Positions 22,045-32,767 of a stretch of 64,000 bases of DNA are shown here, in pieces. The DNA lies in the NCBI RefSeq assembly GCF_036588685.1, contig NC_086384.1, positions 11,422,195 to 11,486,194 on the forward strand, given 5' to 3'. The notes under the pieces were generated by a model. It worked only from the letters and a program-made list of their open reading frames with translations, searched no databases and had not been told where the DNA came from. Positions within the stretch are counted from its first letter, which is position 1. Each line of letters starts with the position of its first letter. A program made the position numbers and the translations under genes. This stretch comes from Mytilus trossulus (Eukaryota > Mollusca > Bivalvia > Mytilida > Mytilidae).

Positions 22045-22500
22045 CATATCGTTAATGAGAATCGGGCGAACGAACTCAGGGCGAACAAACTCAGTACGAA
22101 CGAACCTAGGACGAACATGTAATCAGGGCGAACGATCCCGATACCGGGAAGCAACTCCGCTACACATATAGGCCTAAATAGATTTTTTTGTATTTAATTT
22201 AAAGGGTAGAAAAAGCGTCCCAAGTGGAGACCGTGGTGACATAAAAAAAAACCTGTTATCCACCTTCTATTTATGGATATTCGACATCCTATGGATAGTT
22301 TTAGGTCACCACGGTCTCCACTTGGGACGCTTTTTCTACCCTTTAAATTAAATACAAAAAAATCTATTTAGGCCTATATGTGTAGCGGAGTTGCTTCCCG
22401 GTATCGGGATCGTTCGCCCTGATTACATGTTCGTCCTAGGTTCGTTCGTACTGAGTTTGTTCGCCCTGAGTTCGTTCGCCCGATTCTCATTAACGATATG
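22045..22500. repeat. Perfect palindrome: 196-bp arms, 64-bp spacer
   Basis: Arm 22045-22240 and arm 22305-22500 are exact reverse complements in my reading. The arms hold an array of GGGCGAAC-type words with period about 16 (22060-22140), then GGAAGCAACTCCGC, AAAGGGTAGAAAAAGCG and GTGGAGACCGTGGTGAC. The spacer has TATGGATATTCGAC and CCTATGGATAG, the core words of family C. It would form a very stable cruciform or hairpin. Confidence 0.95.
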
Positions 22501-22711
22501 TATATAGACCATAATTTGCTATTGGGCTCGTTTCCTATAACTATAGAAAAGTGATAAAATTGTGAATTACTGTAAGAAAAGTTGTAACTACATCTAAAGA
22601 TGCCATTATTTTTATCAACATACAAGTGTATGCTACTTTTCCCTAGAAAAAAAAATTGAAATTTACAAATTTCAAAGATTATACAACCGTATTTTTGTGT
22701 CGTTTCTCGCG

Positions 22712-22897
22712 TTACTTTTCGCTTCCTAAGTGCATAACGCTGACTGTTTTATAGATAATCGTCACCGGCAAATTCGTAACTTTTGCTTTCAAATAATAAA
22801 GAACATCGACCAATAAGAATAGTGAGAAGAAAATGCCGAGAACTATAAACATTTCTGGAGCAGGTGTAAGAACACTGTCGTTATTTTGGTTTCCCAT
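22712..22897 (-). CDS. Candidate single-pass membrane microprotein
   Basis: Frame of 61 codons from the second of two in-frame ATGs (GAAATGGG, better context; the first ATG is at 22909). A polar N-terminus (MGNQNNDSVLTPAPE) is followed by one hydrophobic segment of about 21 residues (FIVLGIFFSLFLLVDVLYYL), then a short basic and polar tail ending GSEK. GC is higher than in the flanks and the residue order (outside, membrane, tail) is protein-like. There is no close AATAAA on the minus strand and no repeat overlap. I recognise no family; it could also be an exon. Confidence 0.35.
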   Translation of the reverse strand: MGNQNNDSVLTPAPEMFIVLGIFFSLFLLVDVLYYLKAKVTNLPVTIIYKTVSVMHLGSEK

Positions 22898-22909
22898 TTC
22901 GTAACACAC

Positions 22910-24600
22910 ATTTTAGATGGTTTAATCTGCTTTGTTGTAAAAGAATTCTTTGCAACAATATGCAAATATGAACTCTTGCGAGATGTTCAAACAGGTAAAT
23001 CAGAGATGATTTACATTCTTGTTTTGTTCTTCGTAATAATTAAGTTAGACATTATCGTTATGCGTTACATTTCACACGAAACAGAAGTCCATTTATTTAT
23101 TAAAATTGTTTTTGTCATTAAGTTCTAATCATTTCCGGTCATACGTGAAACATGTGACTTACATGTGATCACGCCCTTATAGCCGGATATACGAAATACT
23201 AGGTCTAAACATTGTATTTGTTTCCAACGGGATGTAAGCAAACATAATCTGTAGGCTTGTTTCGTCTTGTTTAAAAAAGGAAAATACAATTTTCAAAGAG
23301 ATTGCGCCGGGGGTCTATTATTTTTCCTATGTGCATAATGTTACATACGATCTTGTGTGAAAATAAATGCTCAATGACTTGACAAAATCGATTTCAGATT
23401 TGACATACGTTTTAACACACTTCGTTTCCCAATAACGATGTAAAGGGTCCTTAGAAAATTCAATAGAAATTACGTCTCCTATCATGGTGCCGATGTTCGT
23501 TGGATTGATTTAGCTTCAGCAGTAAATATTACTGGATATTTTAGGTGAATAAAGATAATTTAATAAAAAATACATGTTAATGTACCGTTACACTTGGAAT
23601 GTACAAAGTTGGTATCTTTGTCACAATTTTTAATTAATTTTTTTTATTCATGTTCTGCAAACACTTATCAGAAACGCAATAAACTTGTCAAAGGAAAAGT
23701 AAACTTTTACCATGCATGACTTGAAAGGAAGTACTTTATTGATTTTAGCCCACCAAAGTAGGTTAAAATGTGGAAACCATGTAGATGGTCACGGTGTACA
23801 GGTCACAAATATCACATGGTGCCTGCCTATTTTAAAGATTCTAATTCCAAGTTAAAAGTTGTTTTCTTTACTGGATTTAAAGAATTTTACATTACCAATG
23901 ATTTGGAATAAATTGTATATAACTGGAATTTCAAAACCAAATATAGATACATTTTTTTGGCTAAAACATCAAGATACAACGATTATGGTATCCTGTATCA
24001 AAGAAGAAAAAACGGAAATTCCTGAATAAATTGTACTAATTGTTTTCAAAACAAACACATATTTAGGAGTTTTATAATACTGTTACATTTAAGATGGATT
24101 TTAAGAAAAAGTATACTGTTCAGATCATTTTAAGCAGATTTTGCAATAAAATAAAACTAAAAAAATGCTTTCGGTTTCTTATGGTTTCCTGTCGCGTTTA
24201 AAAAAAACTTTAATTTAACATTGAAAATAGATTTTAAATATTAACATGAAGCAAGTAACACTAGTAATGGTGTTCATTTATGTCTTTTGAAATATATTGT
24301 GCAAAATAAAGAAAATAAAGATTGGTTTCCTGTTTTGTTTCCCCGTCACGTAAACAGTGAATCAAAATGTATTAATTTTTTCTCGAAAAACTCAATTGTT
24401 CCATTAATACTATTCTAACATCAACACAACCCACAGAATAAAAGTTAAAGATTTAGAACTTATAAAAAAGGATACAAAAAGAAACCAAAGGCGGAATACC
24501 AAATTATGGTCCATATATGTTACATTAATGAAAGAAATGCATATTTATATTAAAATTTATGTTTATCTATTAAAAGCTGAATACAGAATATTAATTAAAA
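22910..24600. other. Long stretch without a recognised gene
   Basis: AT-rich, with no ORF above about 80 codons, no repeat family shared with the rest of the window and no paired splice sites found. Confidence 0.45.
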
Positions 24601-24619
24601 AAAATCGTGGCTAAAGTTA

Positions 24620-25140
24620 AACATATAAATAACTTAGTCTTTAGTTTTTTTTCATGTCAAATACTTTGTAGTCTTTGAATCCACAGAACCTTATCCTTGT
24701 AGCAGAAGGACAACATAATAACTTAGTATTCAGTTGTTATACAAACAGCAACACGTAATTGCATCATAAATAAATATTCGGTGAATTTAAACAGACTTCA
24801 ACATACAAATAGTTTAGTCTTCAGTTGTTTTACATTTAAAAATACAATGTAGTGCTGAAATTTCAAGACACTTATTTCCCAGAAGCAGCAACAAGTAATT
24901 CACAAAAACTAATTTCCTAGTAACGTATTTACATACAGATACTAACTTAGTTCTCAATACCTTGAAGTCAAAATATCTTGTAGTCCTGAAATTTACAAGA
25001 ACTTATAATCTGGTAGCAGCTAGCTGTAGACAACACAATACATCGTACATATTCGGCGAAATTGTCAAGAACTTATAACCTAGTAGCAGCTAGCTGTATA
25101 CAACACAATACATCGTAAATATTCGACGAAATTGTTGACT
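24620..25140. repeat. Degenerate tandem repeat with a recent 70-bp duplication
   Basis: Words AACTTAGT, TCAGTTGTT, TGTAGTC, GTAGCAGC and TATTCGGCGAA recur about every 180-200 bp. At the end a 70-bp unit (AAGAACTTATAA to ATTCGGCGAAATTGTC) is duplicated at 24997 and 25067 with few changes. Confidence 0.65.
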
Positions 25141-25194
25141 GACTTCAAAATATTCAATTAAATACACACAACACAACACTGTAATAAAAAATAA

Positions 25195-25265
25195 AAATCA
25201 GGGCAAACATACCCAGGGCAAACAGGTCTCAGGGCGAAACGGAACTAGGGCGAACAGTAACTCTG
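25195..25265 (+). repeat. GGGC(A/G)AAC short array
   Basis: Four irregular units: CAGGGCAAACATAC, CCAGGGCAAACAGG, CTCAGGGCGAAACGG, CTAGGGCGAACAG. Same vocabulary as the arms of the 22-kb palindrome. About 75 bp further on, GTGGCGGAGTTGCTTC also matches the palindrome arm (GTAGCGGAGTTGCTTC). Confidence 0.7.
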
Positions 25266-25414
25266 GAGTATTGCCCGGATTTGCGTTGTTTAGAGTCATA
25301 TATAAAGATATGATGACTCTTGTGGCAGTGGAATAGTGTGGCGGAGTTGCTTCTCCTCCTTAGTACATGTAGAACATATAAAGCCAGTCTTAATCAACCG
25401 AGCTAGGGTATTGA

Positions 25415-25500
25415 TTCCTTGGCTCAGTGGGTTAAAGCACTGACTGTCACCCAAGCTACCACGGTTTGAATCTTGGTGGTGACGATATAAATTTGTAGAG
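25415..25500 (+). mobile_element. tRNA-derived SINE head
   Basis: Reads like a degenerate tRNA gene: A-box-like TGGCTCAGTGGGTTAAAGC, about 30 bp later the B-box-like GGTTTGAATC. These are internal RNA polymerase III promoter elements. It is followed directly by family C sequence rather than a normal tail. Confidence 0.55.
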
Positions 25501-25504
25501 GAGA

Positions 25505-25578
25505 TACAGTATACTCTCCGGTTACATATGGATAGTCAACTTTCATATGGATAGAAACAAGTGCCTGTGCTGTATCGT
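25505..25578 (+). repeat. Family C terminal segment
   Basis: CATATGGATAGTCAAC, CATATGGATAGAAACAAG, TGCCTGTGCTGT match the outer end of the 10.1-11.8 kb inverted repeat. Confidence 0.8.
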
Positions 25579-25939
25579 CTGTACAATGTCAATGGCCAAT
25601 GCTAGTGTCAAAATTATCTTTTGGTTAAAACATGCATAAAAAACATTCAATAATAGATATTGTGAATCAGGAACATATATTAGATATACTGTTCCCAGGG
25701 TGAATCTGAATGTACAATCAGTTGAGTGTAAAATACACAGAAACCCTCATAAAACATGTAAAATGAAAATAATAAAGTCATGTTTCTGGACAACCCCTTG
25801 CTTTTTTAATCTATCTATATTTAGACTGATGTAATTCCAAAATTCTTGCCGAACAAAATCTTAAGACAAGACAAACAATTAAGCCAAAAGTTAATATTTA
25901 TGTACAAAGTGGTTGAGGGGCTGGTTCCAGACAGAGATG

Positions 25940-26100
25940 GGTCCGATTACTTTCAATGTAATTGATTAAATTACAATTACTTTGTCATTTGTACGATTAA
26001 ATTAAATTAATGATTACATCATTTCTGAAAGTGTCTGATTAAATTAATGATTACATTGGCAAAGTAATCATGATTACATCTGATTACAATGAATTAAAAA
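25940..26100. repeat. AT-rich short-word repeat block
   Basis: TGTAATTGATTAAATTACA, ATTAATGATTACAT and GTAATCATGATTACA alternate as nested small palindromes. It looks like the end of a non-autonomous DNA element, but no TIR or target duplication could be fixed. Confidence 0.4.
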
Positions 26101-26378
26101 AAAAAAACATTTTGCATGATGTGAAAGAATAAACATTTAATATATAACTATAGCATTTTTTAGAAAGTAGTGTGTTTGCTGTATTATAAAACGATAACTT
26201 CAAACTTCATCTATTTAATAAACCTCAAAAGTTAACTTCAAACATACAGGAACATTGTCACTGGTTACAGCCCATTGCACTTTATCATCATTAATCTCTG
26301 AATTATTTTGACTTCAATTGAATATAGCTTTATAAAAAGCATTTGCTGTTTGTATTCTGACCAATTCCTCAAATAAGC

Positions 26379-26650
26379 ATGTCCGAAGAGAACCACAACT
26401 GCCAAGAAATTCGAACAATAACCAGATTTCACACAACAAATATTGTGGAAAATCAAGAAAAGAATCACTCTAAGTGTTTTGACATTCCACAAAGCAAAGT
26501 ACCACAATATTCAGACTCATTCTTTGTATCGATAAAGACAGTGATCGTGTGGAGTCATCTAGACAACACTCACTGTAGTGTCACCACATCAAGAAATGAA
26601 GCAAAGAGAGCTTCAAATCTGCTGTCATGCCCCATCAATAAATCGGCAGT
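26379..26650 (+). pseudogene. LINE ORF2 extreme C-terminal remnant
   Basis: Frame reading TTNIVENQEKNHSKCF, SKVPQYSDSFFV, TVIVWSHLDN aligns in order with TTNIVDRFAQNNSRCF, SKSEQYKFNSHSL, TIPDWNRLPDN at the end of the 13.7-16.3 kb RT pseudogene. Only this tail remains; upstream RT sequence is absent or unrecognisable. The frame continues openly to 26858, but into a SINE-like sequence on the other strand. Confidence 0.6.
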
Positions 26651-26794
26651 GCTCTTTACAAAATATATATTAAGTTTAAATTTAACCAGGTGCTTTGATA
26701 GATTATTAGGAGACCATATTCAGCTAAATATGTTAACACATAACCCACTCAGGGATCATTATTTGCCTTCCAAATTTAATAACTGTACCGATCC

Positions 26795-26858
26795 AAATTT
26801 GAACCGAACCTGTGATCCTTGCAGAAAAAGTCTCTGCTCTACTAACTCAGCTCAATGA
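26795..26858 (-). mobile_element. tRNA-like SINE remnant
   Basis: Minus strand shows A-box-like TGAGTTAGTAGAGCAGAGAC and, after about 25 bases, the B-box-like GGTTCGGTTCAA, with tRNA-like spacing. Diverged and without a visible tail. Confidence 0.45.
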
Positions 26859-27989
26859 GTAATCCACAAGCACATGTTGAAATATCAACAAGGTCAGTGA
26901 AAGTGAGACTTATAAAAGTGGAAGCACAGCTACTCTCACACGTTTCAAGAGACAATGATATGCCGGCAGTATCAATTAACATCACTTATCCCTGGCTGTA
27001 GGTTTTACTAACTGTTAACCACCTTTTGTTGTTTTTGTGTGTTGCTTAAGCATGTTAAGTGTTTTGTGTGGTGTTCAATAAAAACAATTTGAAGAGATGG
27101 ACAAAATAATTTAAAATTGCCATATATAATACGTACTTATATAATAATAATAGAATATATATATATATATACAATGTAGGTAATATGATAATTCCATATT
27201 ATGTGAAAAGATTTTTGATTGCTATTAATTGTTTGTTTATAACTTCTTTATTGAAGCTCAACTCATGGACTGCAGTTTTTGGCAATTTTCAACAATGGAA
27301 GAAAACTTGAAACAGAAACCAAGATACAGATATCAGCAGTTAATGTATAATGTAAAACTTTTATTTTAACATATATATTCAACATCCCCTGACTTTGTAC
27401 TTGTATTAATGTTTGTGTCAAAGAGCAGAAAACAAAGTCCCTCAAAACTATTCTAAGTTTGATAATTATTCACTAATTACAAATGAATTAGTCTAGTAAA
27501 TAATTTACAATGAATGCCTAGAATGTAATTTCATTCTTCACATTATATATATTGTTGTTGGCTCTGATTCTGACCAATAAGTGAGTTCTGAATTAAAGTT
27601 TTTCACCAGAAAGGATCGTCAATTTGGCACATCTTTATGATGTCATATTAAAACCAGAGATGGCTCGCCTGTACAAATGTATCTTTGCTCTATTAAAAGG
27701 CTCTAGCACTTTCACAATCGTTATTCTGTAGGTTAGTATAGAATATAGAAATAAATAATGTTTTGTAAGTCTGTAATCTTGATTCCTGTATCATGTGTAT
27801 GACTGAAGGAGGGTGACTATCTTTTTGGATTTAAATTTCCCAAATATTTTGTGCAGTATAAAATCACACTTTCTGTTTGTTCAACATGTATGCATGTTTT
27901 TGGAATGATGATGCATACGTACATTTTTGTCATGTGGTGATGGAAGTCACATGACAGATTCGTCTGAAAACCATATCTCAGAACTGGCC

Positions 27990-28128
27990 TATGCTCACAT
28001 AGTTAATATACCTTTCATTGTGATTTTATTGTTGTAATTACCAATTATGTCTATCGATTGTAACTGATTTTATGCCCTTTATAGGCCCTGTTATTTGGGA
28101 AATAAAAATATTCTATTCTATTCTACTC
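27990..28128 (+). mobile_element. LINE 3' end with (TTCTA)n tail
   Basis: GCCCTTTATAGGCCCTG, GGGAAATAAAAATA, then ATTCTATTCTATTCTAC. A 3' UTR with AATAAA followed by a short tandem tail is typical of LINE insertions. It is truncated well downstream of any coding part. Confidence 0.55.
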
Positions 28129-28168
28129 ACATACATTTTTTGTACAGGAATAAATTCTTATATTTCAG

Positions 28169-28272
28169 GTACAGATGCCCTTAAACATGTTAAAGTGTTT
28201 GATGAAGTAAAGAGCAAGATACTATCCCATTTAGCAGCGATACTGCATGACTTTAATTCCCAGACAATATGA
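28169..28272 (+). CDS. Candidate terminal exon, plus strand
   Basis: Acceptor TTCTTATATTTCAG followed by a phase-1 entry and 33 codons, TDALKHVKVFDEVKSK to HDFNSQTI, with TGA at 28270-28272. Strongly helical, charged composition with good codon variety. The exon sits only 40 bp after a LINE tail. No close AATAAA was found and no family recognised. It could be a remnant of another mobile element protein. Confidence 0.35.
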
Positions 28273-28429
28273 CAAAGAATACCGATTGGCATGATTGGAC
28301 ACCAATATATAGTTCACACATGAGAATTACTGAGAAGATGTTTTCAGGGTAAACCACATTGCACTGAAATTATTCAAATAATTTAAAGATATTAAGCAAA
28401 TATTTAAAGAAATTGTCTGTCTTCCAATT

Positions 28430-28900
28430 ACACAGAAGTCAACAACTATAGGTCACTGTAAGCCTTTAACAAAGAGCAAAACTAACACCACATAGTCAGC
28501 TGTAAAAAGACCCAAAATAAAAAATGTAAAACAATTCAAACGAGAAAACTAATGGCCCTATTTATGTAAAAAATAATATGTAACTCAGCAACAAACAACA
28601 ATTACTGAATTACAGGTTCTTGACATGGGACAGGCACATACAGAATGTGCAGGGTTAAACTTGTTTGAAGGTGCCATTCTCCTTCCCCTAACCGGGAACA
28701 GCGCTGAACATTATTAAGAGTCATTATAACAACAAACTATAAAAATCAATTGAAAAATGCTTAATAGCTCATCTCATCGGATATGAATAGGAATACATCT
28801 AAAAAGAACCAAAAAAACTAGAAAACTAACAGCCTAAAGTTATTAATGAATGAAAAACAAATATTTAACACAGCAACAAGAGACAACCACTGAATTACAG
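28430..28900 (+). repeat. Family A, old diverged copy
   Basis: ACTATAGGTCACTGTAAGCC, AAATGTAAAACAATTCAAAC, CTTGACATGGGACAGGCAC and GTGCCATTCTCCTTCC follow the order of family A (7800-7930, 12290-12370). A second partial repeat of AAACTAACAGCC and GACAACCACTGAATTACAGG follows. Confidence 0.6.
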
Positions 28901-29769
28901 GCACATACACTAAGGATAGATCTGTTACTGACAGCTGGTTCATGTAGTTCAAAGCCAATAATAATTAATAAAATTCATGCATCTAAGACTAAATAATTAA
29001 TCAATACACCTGCAATGTTCAGCCACTGGATTTAGTGATAAGGCGTCATAAACAGTCAGAGAAAAACATGACCATGTGCAATGCCAAGATACAGGTATTG
29101 ACAGAATTGTAGATCCCTGAATGTGCATATGTAAACAACTACAATTATAGTTTGTTTTTAATTTACAGATAACAAATCAATAACAATACCAAAAAAAAAC
29201 CAGTATTCAAAGATCTAATAACTAATTATTGTGTTGATTTAATAACCTTTTCGAATAAATTAATTTAAAAGATAGATATAGTCTTTTCTATACTTCTGGG
29301 CTCAAAAAGCAACATGTGATCAATATATACATTTGTTGTTTTTTTTCATATGAGGCAGACTTCATACATGTACAGGAGCTTCTTTGGAGGTTTGAAAAGA
29401 AGCATTATCCTAGACTTCACAATTTGCTATAAAGATCCTCTTATTGAATAATTCAAAGTATGGTAACTTTGTTGAATGCATGTATCCTATTGAACTTGAA
29501 ATAAAGGATACAACAGATACAGGTAAGTCTGCCTCATATCTTAACTGACATCTAGAAAAAGACAGTAATGGTCGGTAAAGAACAAAACTTTTAAGACTAA
29601 AGAGATGATTGCATCCTACTTTATTATGAACTTTATATTTCTGCAGTTACAAGGATCCCAATATGGAAGAGGTAGAGAAATAAGTAAAATAGATTTCTGC
29701 TAATTTTCCGTTTAAACATTTTGTTTATAAGAATTATACTCAGCCGCCAGGTTGATCATGCAGTTTTGT

Positions 29770-29932
29770 TGTGTATGTGTACATAAAATATTGTCCCCCA
29801 TGAAATATTGTCTGTCGGACAAAATTTCATAAAAAATATTGTCCACTGACAGTATTTCATAATGAAATAGTGTCCTTGTCCATGAAATTTTGTCACCTCC
29901 TTCTGGTCGATATTTCACTATGAAATTCCGCT
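29770..29932. repeat. ATGAAATATTGTC tandem family, left block
   Basis: Repeated words CATGAAATATTGTC, GGACAAAATTTCAT, ATGAAATAGTGTCC, in alternating orientation. The same words form a tandem array at 31200-31420. Confidence 0.75.
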
Positions 29933-29934
29933 CC

Positions 29935-30255
29935 TGTACGAAATACGGGCTTTATATTCGATATCACAAACTAGTCAAAACATTTACTAAATTTTATCAT
30001 CGGTATAAGGACATCATTCGTAAATATAGCTCAACATGCAGACTTCTTATATGTTTAGGTATTTCACATCCAATTTTTTATGGAAATATTCTTTATAAAG
30101 CACAAAAATGTCAGTATTCACTGCAGAAACTAACAAAACCTTCAGATAGACTTATTAAGAAGGGATATAGTTACGATACTGTTGTCAGGTCATTAAAGAT
30201 AGCATATTTTGGCGTTAATATTGATTCACTTATAGGGTCTTTGCATCGGAACTAA
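29935..30255 (+). pseudogene. Retroelement protein C-terminal remnant
   Basis: A 100-residue frame: FTKFYHRYKDIIRKYSST, GISHPIFYGNILYKA, RLIKKGYSYDTVVRSLK, ending at TAA after LHRN. The pattern KY...GI.HP.FYG...YK resembles the end of an RT-containing protein family common in bivalve genomes (recognition from memory, no alignment). It is followed without gap by the family D 3' tail, so this is a 5'-truncated retroelement copy. Confidence 0.5.
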
Positions 30256-30910
30256 ACACATTTATTCAAAAAACAGTTGTTGGCTTGACACGGGTTATGT
30301 TCTTCTCATATATGTTATGATGGTATGATACTAAACCCCTAACGGGAAGGATTGTGCCTGATATTCATATGATGAAATCATTATCTTTCAATCAGTTTAA
30401 TTGAAGTCTGGAGCTGGCATGTCAGTTAACTGCTAGTAGTCTGTTGTTATTTATGTATAATTGTCATTTTGTTTATTTTCTTTGGTTACATCTTCTGACA
30501 TCAGACTCGGACTTCTCTTGAATTGATTTTTAGATGTACGTATTGTTATGCGTTTACTTTTCTACATTGACTAGAGGTATAGGGGGAGGGTTGAGATCTC
30601 ATAAACATGTTTGACCCCGCCGCATTTTTGCGCCTGTCCCAAGTTAGGAGCCTCTGGTCTTTGTTAGTCTTGTATTATTTTAATTTTAGTTTCTTGTGTA
30701 CAATTTGGAAATTAGTATGGAGTTCATTTTCACTGAACTAGTATATATTTGTTTAGGGGCCAGCTGAAGGACACCTCAGGGTGAGTGAATTTCTCGTTAC
30801 ATTGAAGACCTGTTGGTGACCTTCCGCTGTTGTTTTTTCTATGGTTGGGTTGTTGTGTCTTTGATACATTCCCCATTTCCTTTCTCAATTTTATTTTAAA
30901 ATATTTTTTA
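30256..30910 (+). repeat. Retroelement 3' tail, family D
   Basis: Contains CCCCTAACGGGAAGGATTG, AAGTCTGGAGCTGGCATG, CATCAGACTCGGACTTC, TTTGACCCCGCCGC, GAACTAGTATATATTTG and CATTCCCCATTTCC. Part of it is matched by 13318-13575. Probably the 3' UTR of the element whose protein end precedes it. Confidence 0.7.
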
Positions 30911-31199
30911 ATCAAATTATTACACAATTAAATTTGAAATAGTACATAAGCATGCAGCATGCACATTTTTGATTTATAATTGAAATGGTTTTGTATATCA
31001 AGGAATTTCTATTATTACTAATAGTGCAGTTTTAAATTTGCATCTATACATTACAAATGGTTAAGTATACAATAAAGAATTGTCTAACGTATATGTTTCA
31101 TTGTATTACATTATAATACTCATATACAAATATAATAAATCACTTATTTTGTAAATTTATACACAGGCACATGTTGCAGAAAAAAACAACCTATATAAC

Positions 31200-31420
31200 A
31201 TGAAAATATGTTAATAACCTCCCCTTCATGAGACAAAATTCAATGACAATCTGTCTATGAAATATTGTCTCAATAATCACTAAATATAACCTCCCTTTAA
31301 CAGGACAAAATTTCATAGTATTCATCTGTGAAATATTGTCTCAATTCACACAAATATAACCTCCCTTATACAAATGTATATTGTCATACAATATTTCATA
31401 GGACAATATTTTGCTTTACA
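31200..31420. repeat. ATGAAATATTGTC tandem family, right block
   Basis: Units of about 72 bp beginning TAACCTCCC, containing GGACAAAATTTCAT and TGAAATATTGTCTCAA, about 2.5 copies. With 29770-29932 it brackets the retroelement, as if the element had inserted into the array. Confidence 0.75.
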
Positions 31421-31516
31421 TATGTGTGTTATCATGGTTATAGTCTAACTTATAGATATCATGTATGGCTTTTTTACCGAAATAATACCCATCAAGTAGT
31501 TACTTTAAAAAAGACT

Positions 31517-32250
31517 AGTACACACCCGCGAAATCGCGGGCATATATAGCCTGTGAACTGTTGTAGGAAGATTTTTTGTAGAAATATTATGTATGGAGAA
31601 TTTCATAAAAGGTATCAAAAGCTCTCTCCCTTTTTCCCAAGTCCGATATTTGTTTCCTTTTTGTTAAATTCAATTACTTTCGTGTGTCTGGCCTCAGACC
31701 ACAATTATTCTTCTCCTTTGCTACAATGCTTCTTTTGGTAAAAGTCAAATCAAATAAATAATTGCACCGTTTCAAACATGAATTAAATATAACTGCTGAT
31801 ATATTGACCATTATTAGTGTAATAAAATATGCTTCTAGGACAATTCTATCAGTGATTTTTCTTATGAGAGCCTTATTAACATGCCAATGGTCATGATGGT
31901 AGGATATGAATTATGTATAAATCACTAAGACCGACTAAAGCTTATTTGAGGGGTGGTCTGAGGGGTTCTGATCCTGAAATCAAAAAATATTTTCCGGGAT
32001 CCTGTAATGATCAATCCCCAATCCCGAGCTTAAAAACCCGATCCCGACGCCTCGAAAAAGGTCCTACCTGCCTCTCATCTCTACCTTACTTTCATTTTTG
32101 CCAAATCACTATTTTCCCCTTTCAATAATAAATTTGTATGTTCTATTTGTGGGCATAATGTTTTCTAGTCTAAGATTCCGTGCGTTCGGTCGTCCGTCCG
32201 TCTATCCCGCTTCAGGTTAAAGTTTTTGGTCGAGGTAGTTTAAGATAAAG
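31517..32250. repeat. Cluster of dispersed repeat pieces
   Basis: Contains the palindrome CCCGCGAAATCGCGGG (31525-31540), the words AGCTCTCTCCCTTTTTCCC, GGCCTCAGACCACAATTATT, AATCCCGAGCTTAAAAACCC and TCGTCCGTCCGTCTATCCCG. Several match mussel repeats known to me from memory. ORFs at 31328-32128 are incidental. Confidence 0.45.
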
Positions 32251-32259
32251 TTGAGCATT

Positions 32260-32521
32260 TTTTACTTATTTTAATTTATCTATGCAAGTGGTATGACCTC
32301 TTAAATTATGTAAATAGTAAACATTCAACGAAACGGAAGAGAGAATACAGAGAGTCTCTATATACTAATTAGTATAATCGTAGTTTACATGTAGATAGAC
32401 GCGAGAAGTAATTGTCCTCTCTAAGGAGGTATAATAGTTGGGATTCTTGCGATTTAAACACCATGCTAACGCTCTAAATGGCTTTTATCCATCATACGAT
32501 TGGTTGTACTTGTGTCACATG
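32260..32521. repeat. 262-bp tandem duplication, copy 1 (intact site)
   Basis: ACAGAGAGTCTCTATATA, AATCGTAGTTTACATG, TAAGGAGGTATAATAGTTG and ATCATACGATTGGTTGT. Repeated at 32522 onward with period about 262. Confidence 0.9.
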
Positions 32522-32767
32522 TTTTACTTATTTTAATATATATATGCAACTGGTATGACCTCTTAAATAATAAACATTCAAAGAAAACAGAAGAGAGAAT
32601 ACAGAGAGTCTCTATATATTAAAGTAGTACAATCGTAGTTTACATGCAGATAGACGCGAACAATAATTGTCCTCTATAAGGAGGTATAATAGTTGGGGTT
32701 CTTGTGATCTAAACACCATGATATGGAGAACGCTCTGATTGGCTTAGATTTATTTTTTCATTTTTAT
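32522..32767. repeat. Tandem duplication, copy 2, left part
   Basis: Same words as copy 1 up to GCTCTGATTGGCTTAGA. The remainder (ATCATATGATTGGTTGT) lies at 34412, on the far side of a LINE insertion. Confidence 0.9.

Noticed and set aside
30730..30927. 65-codon minus-strand frame
   Set aside because: Within the non-coding family D 3' tail.
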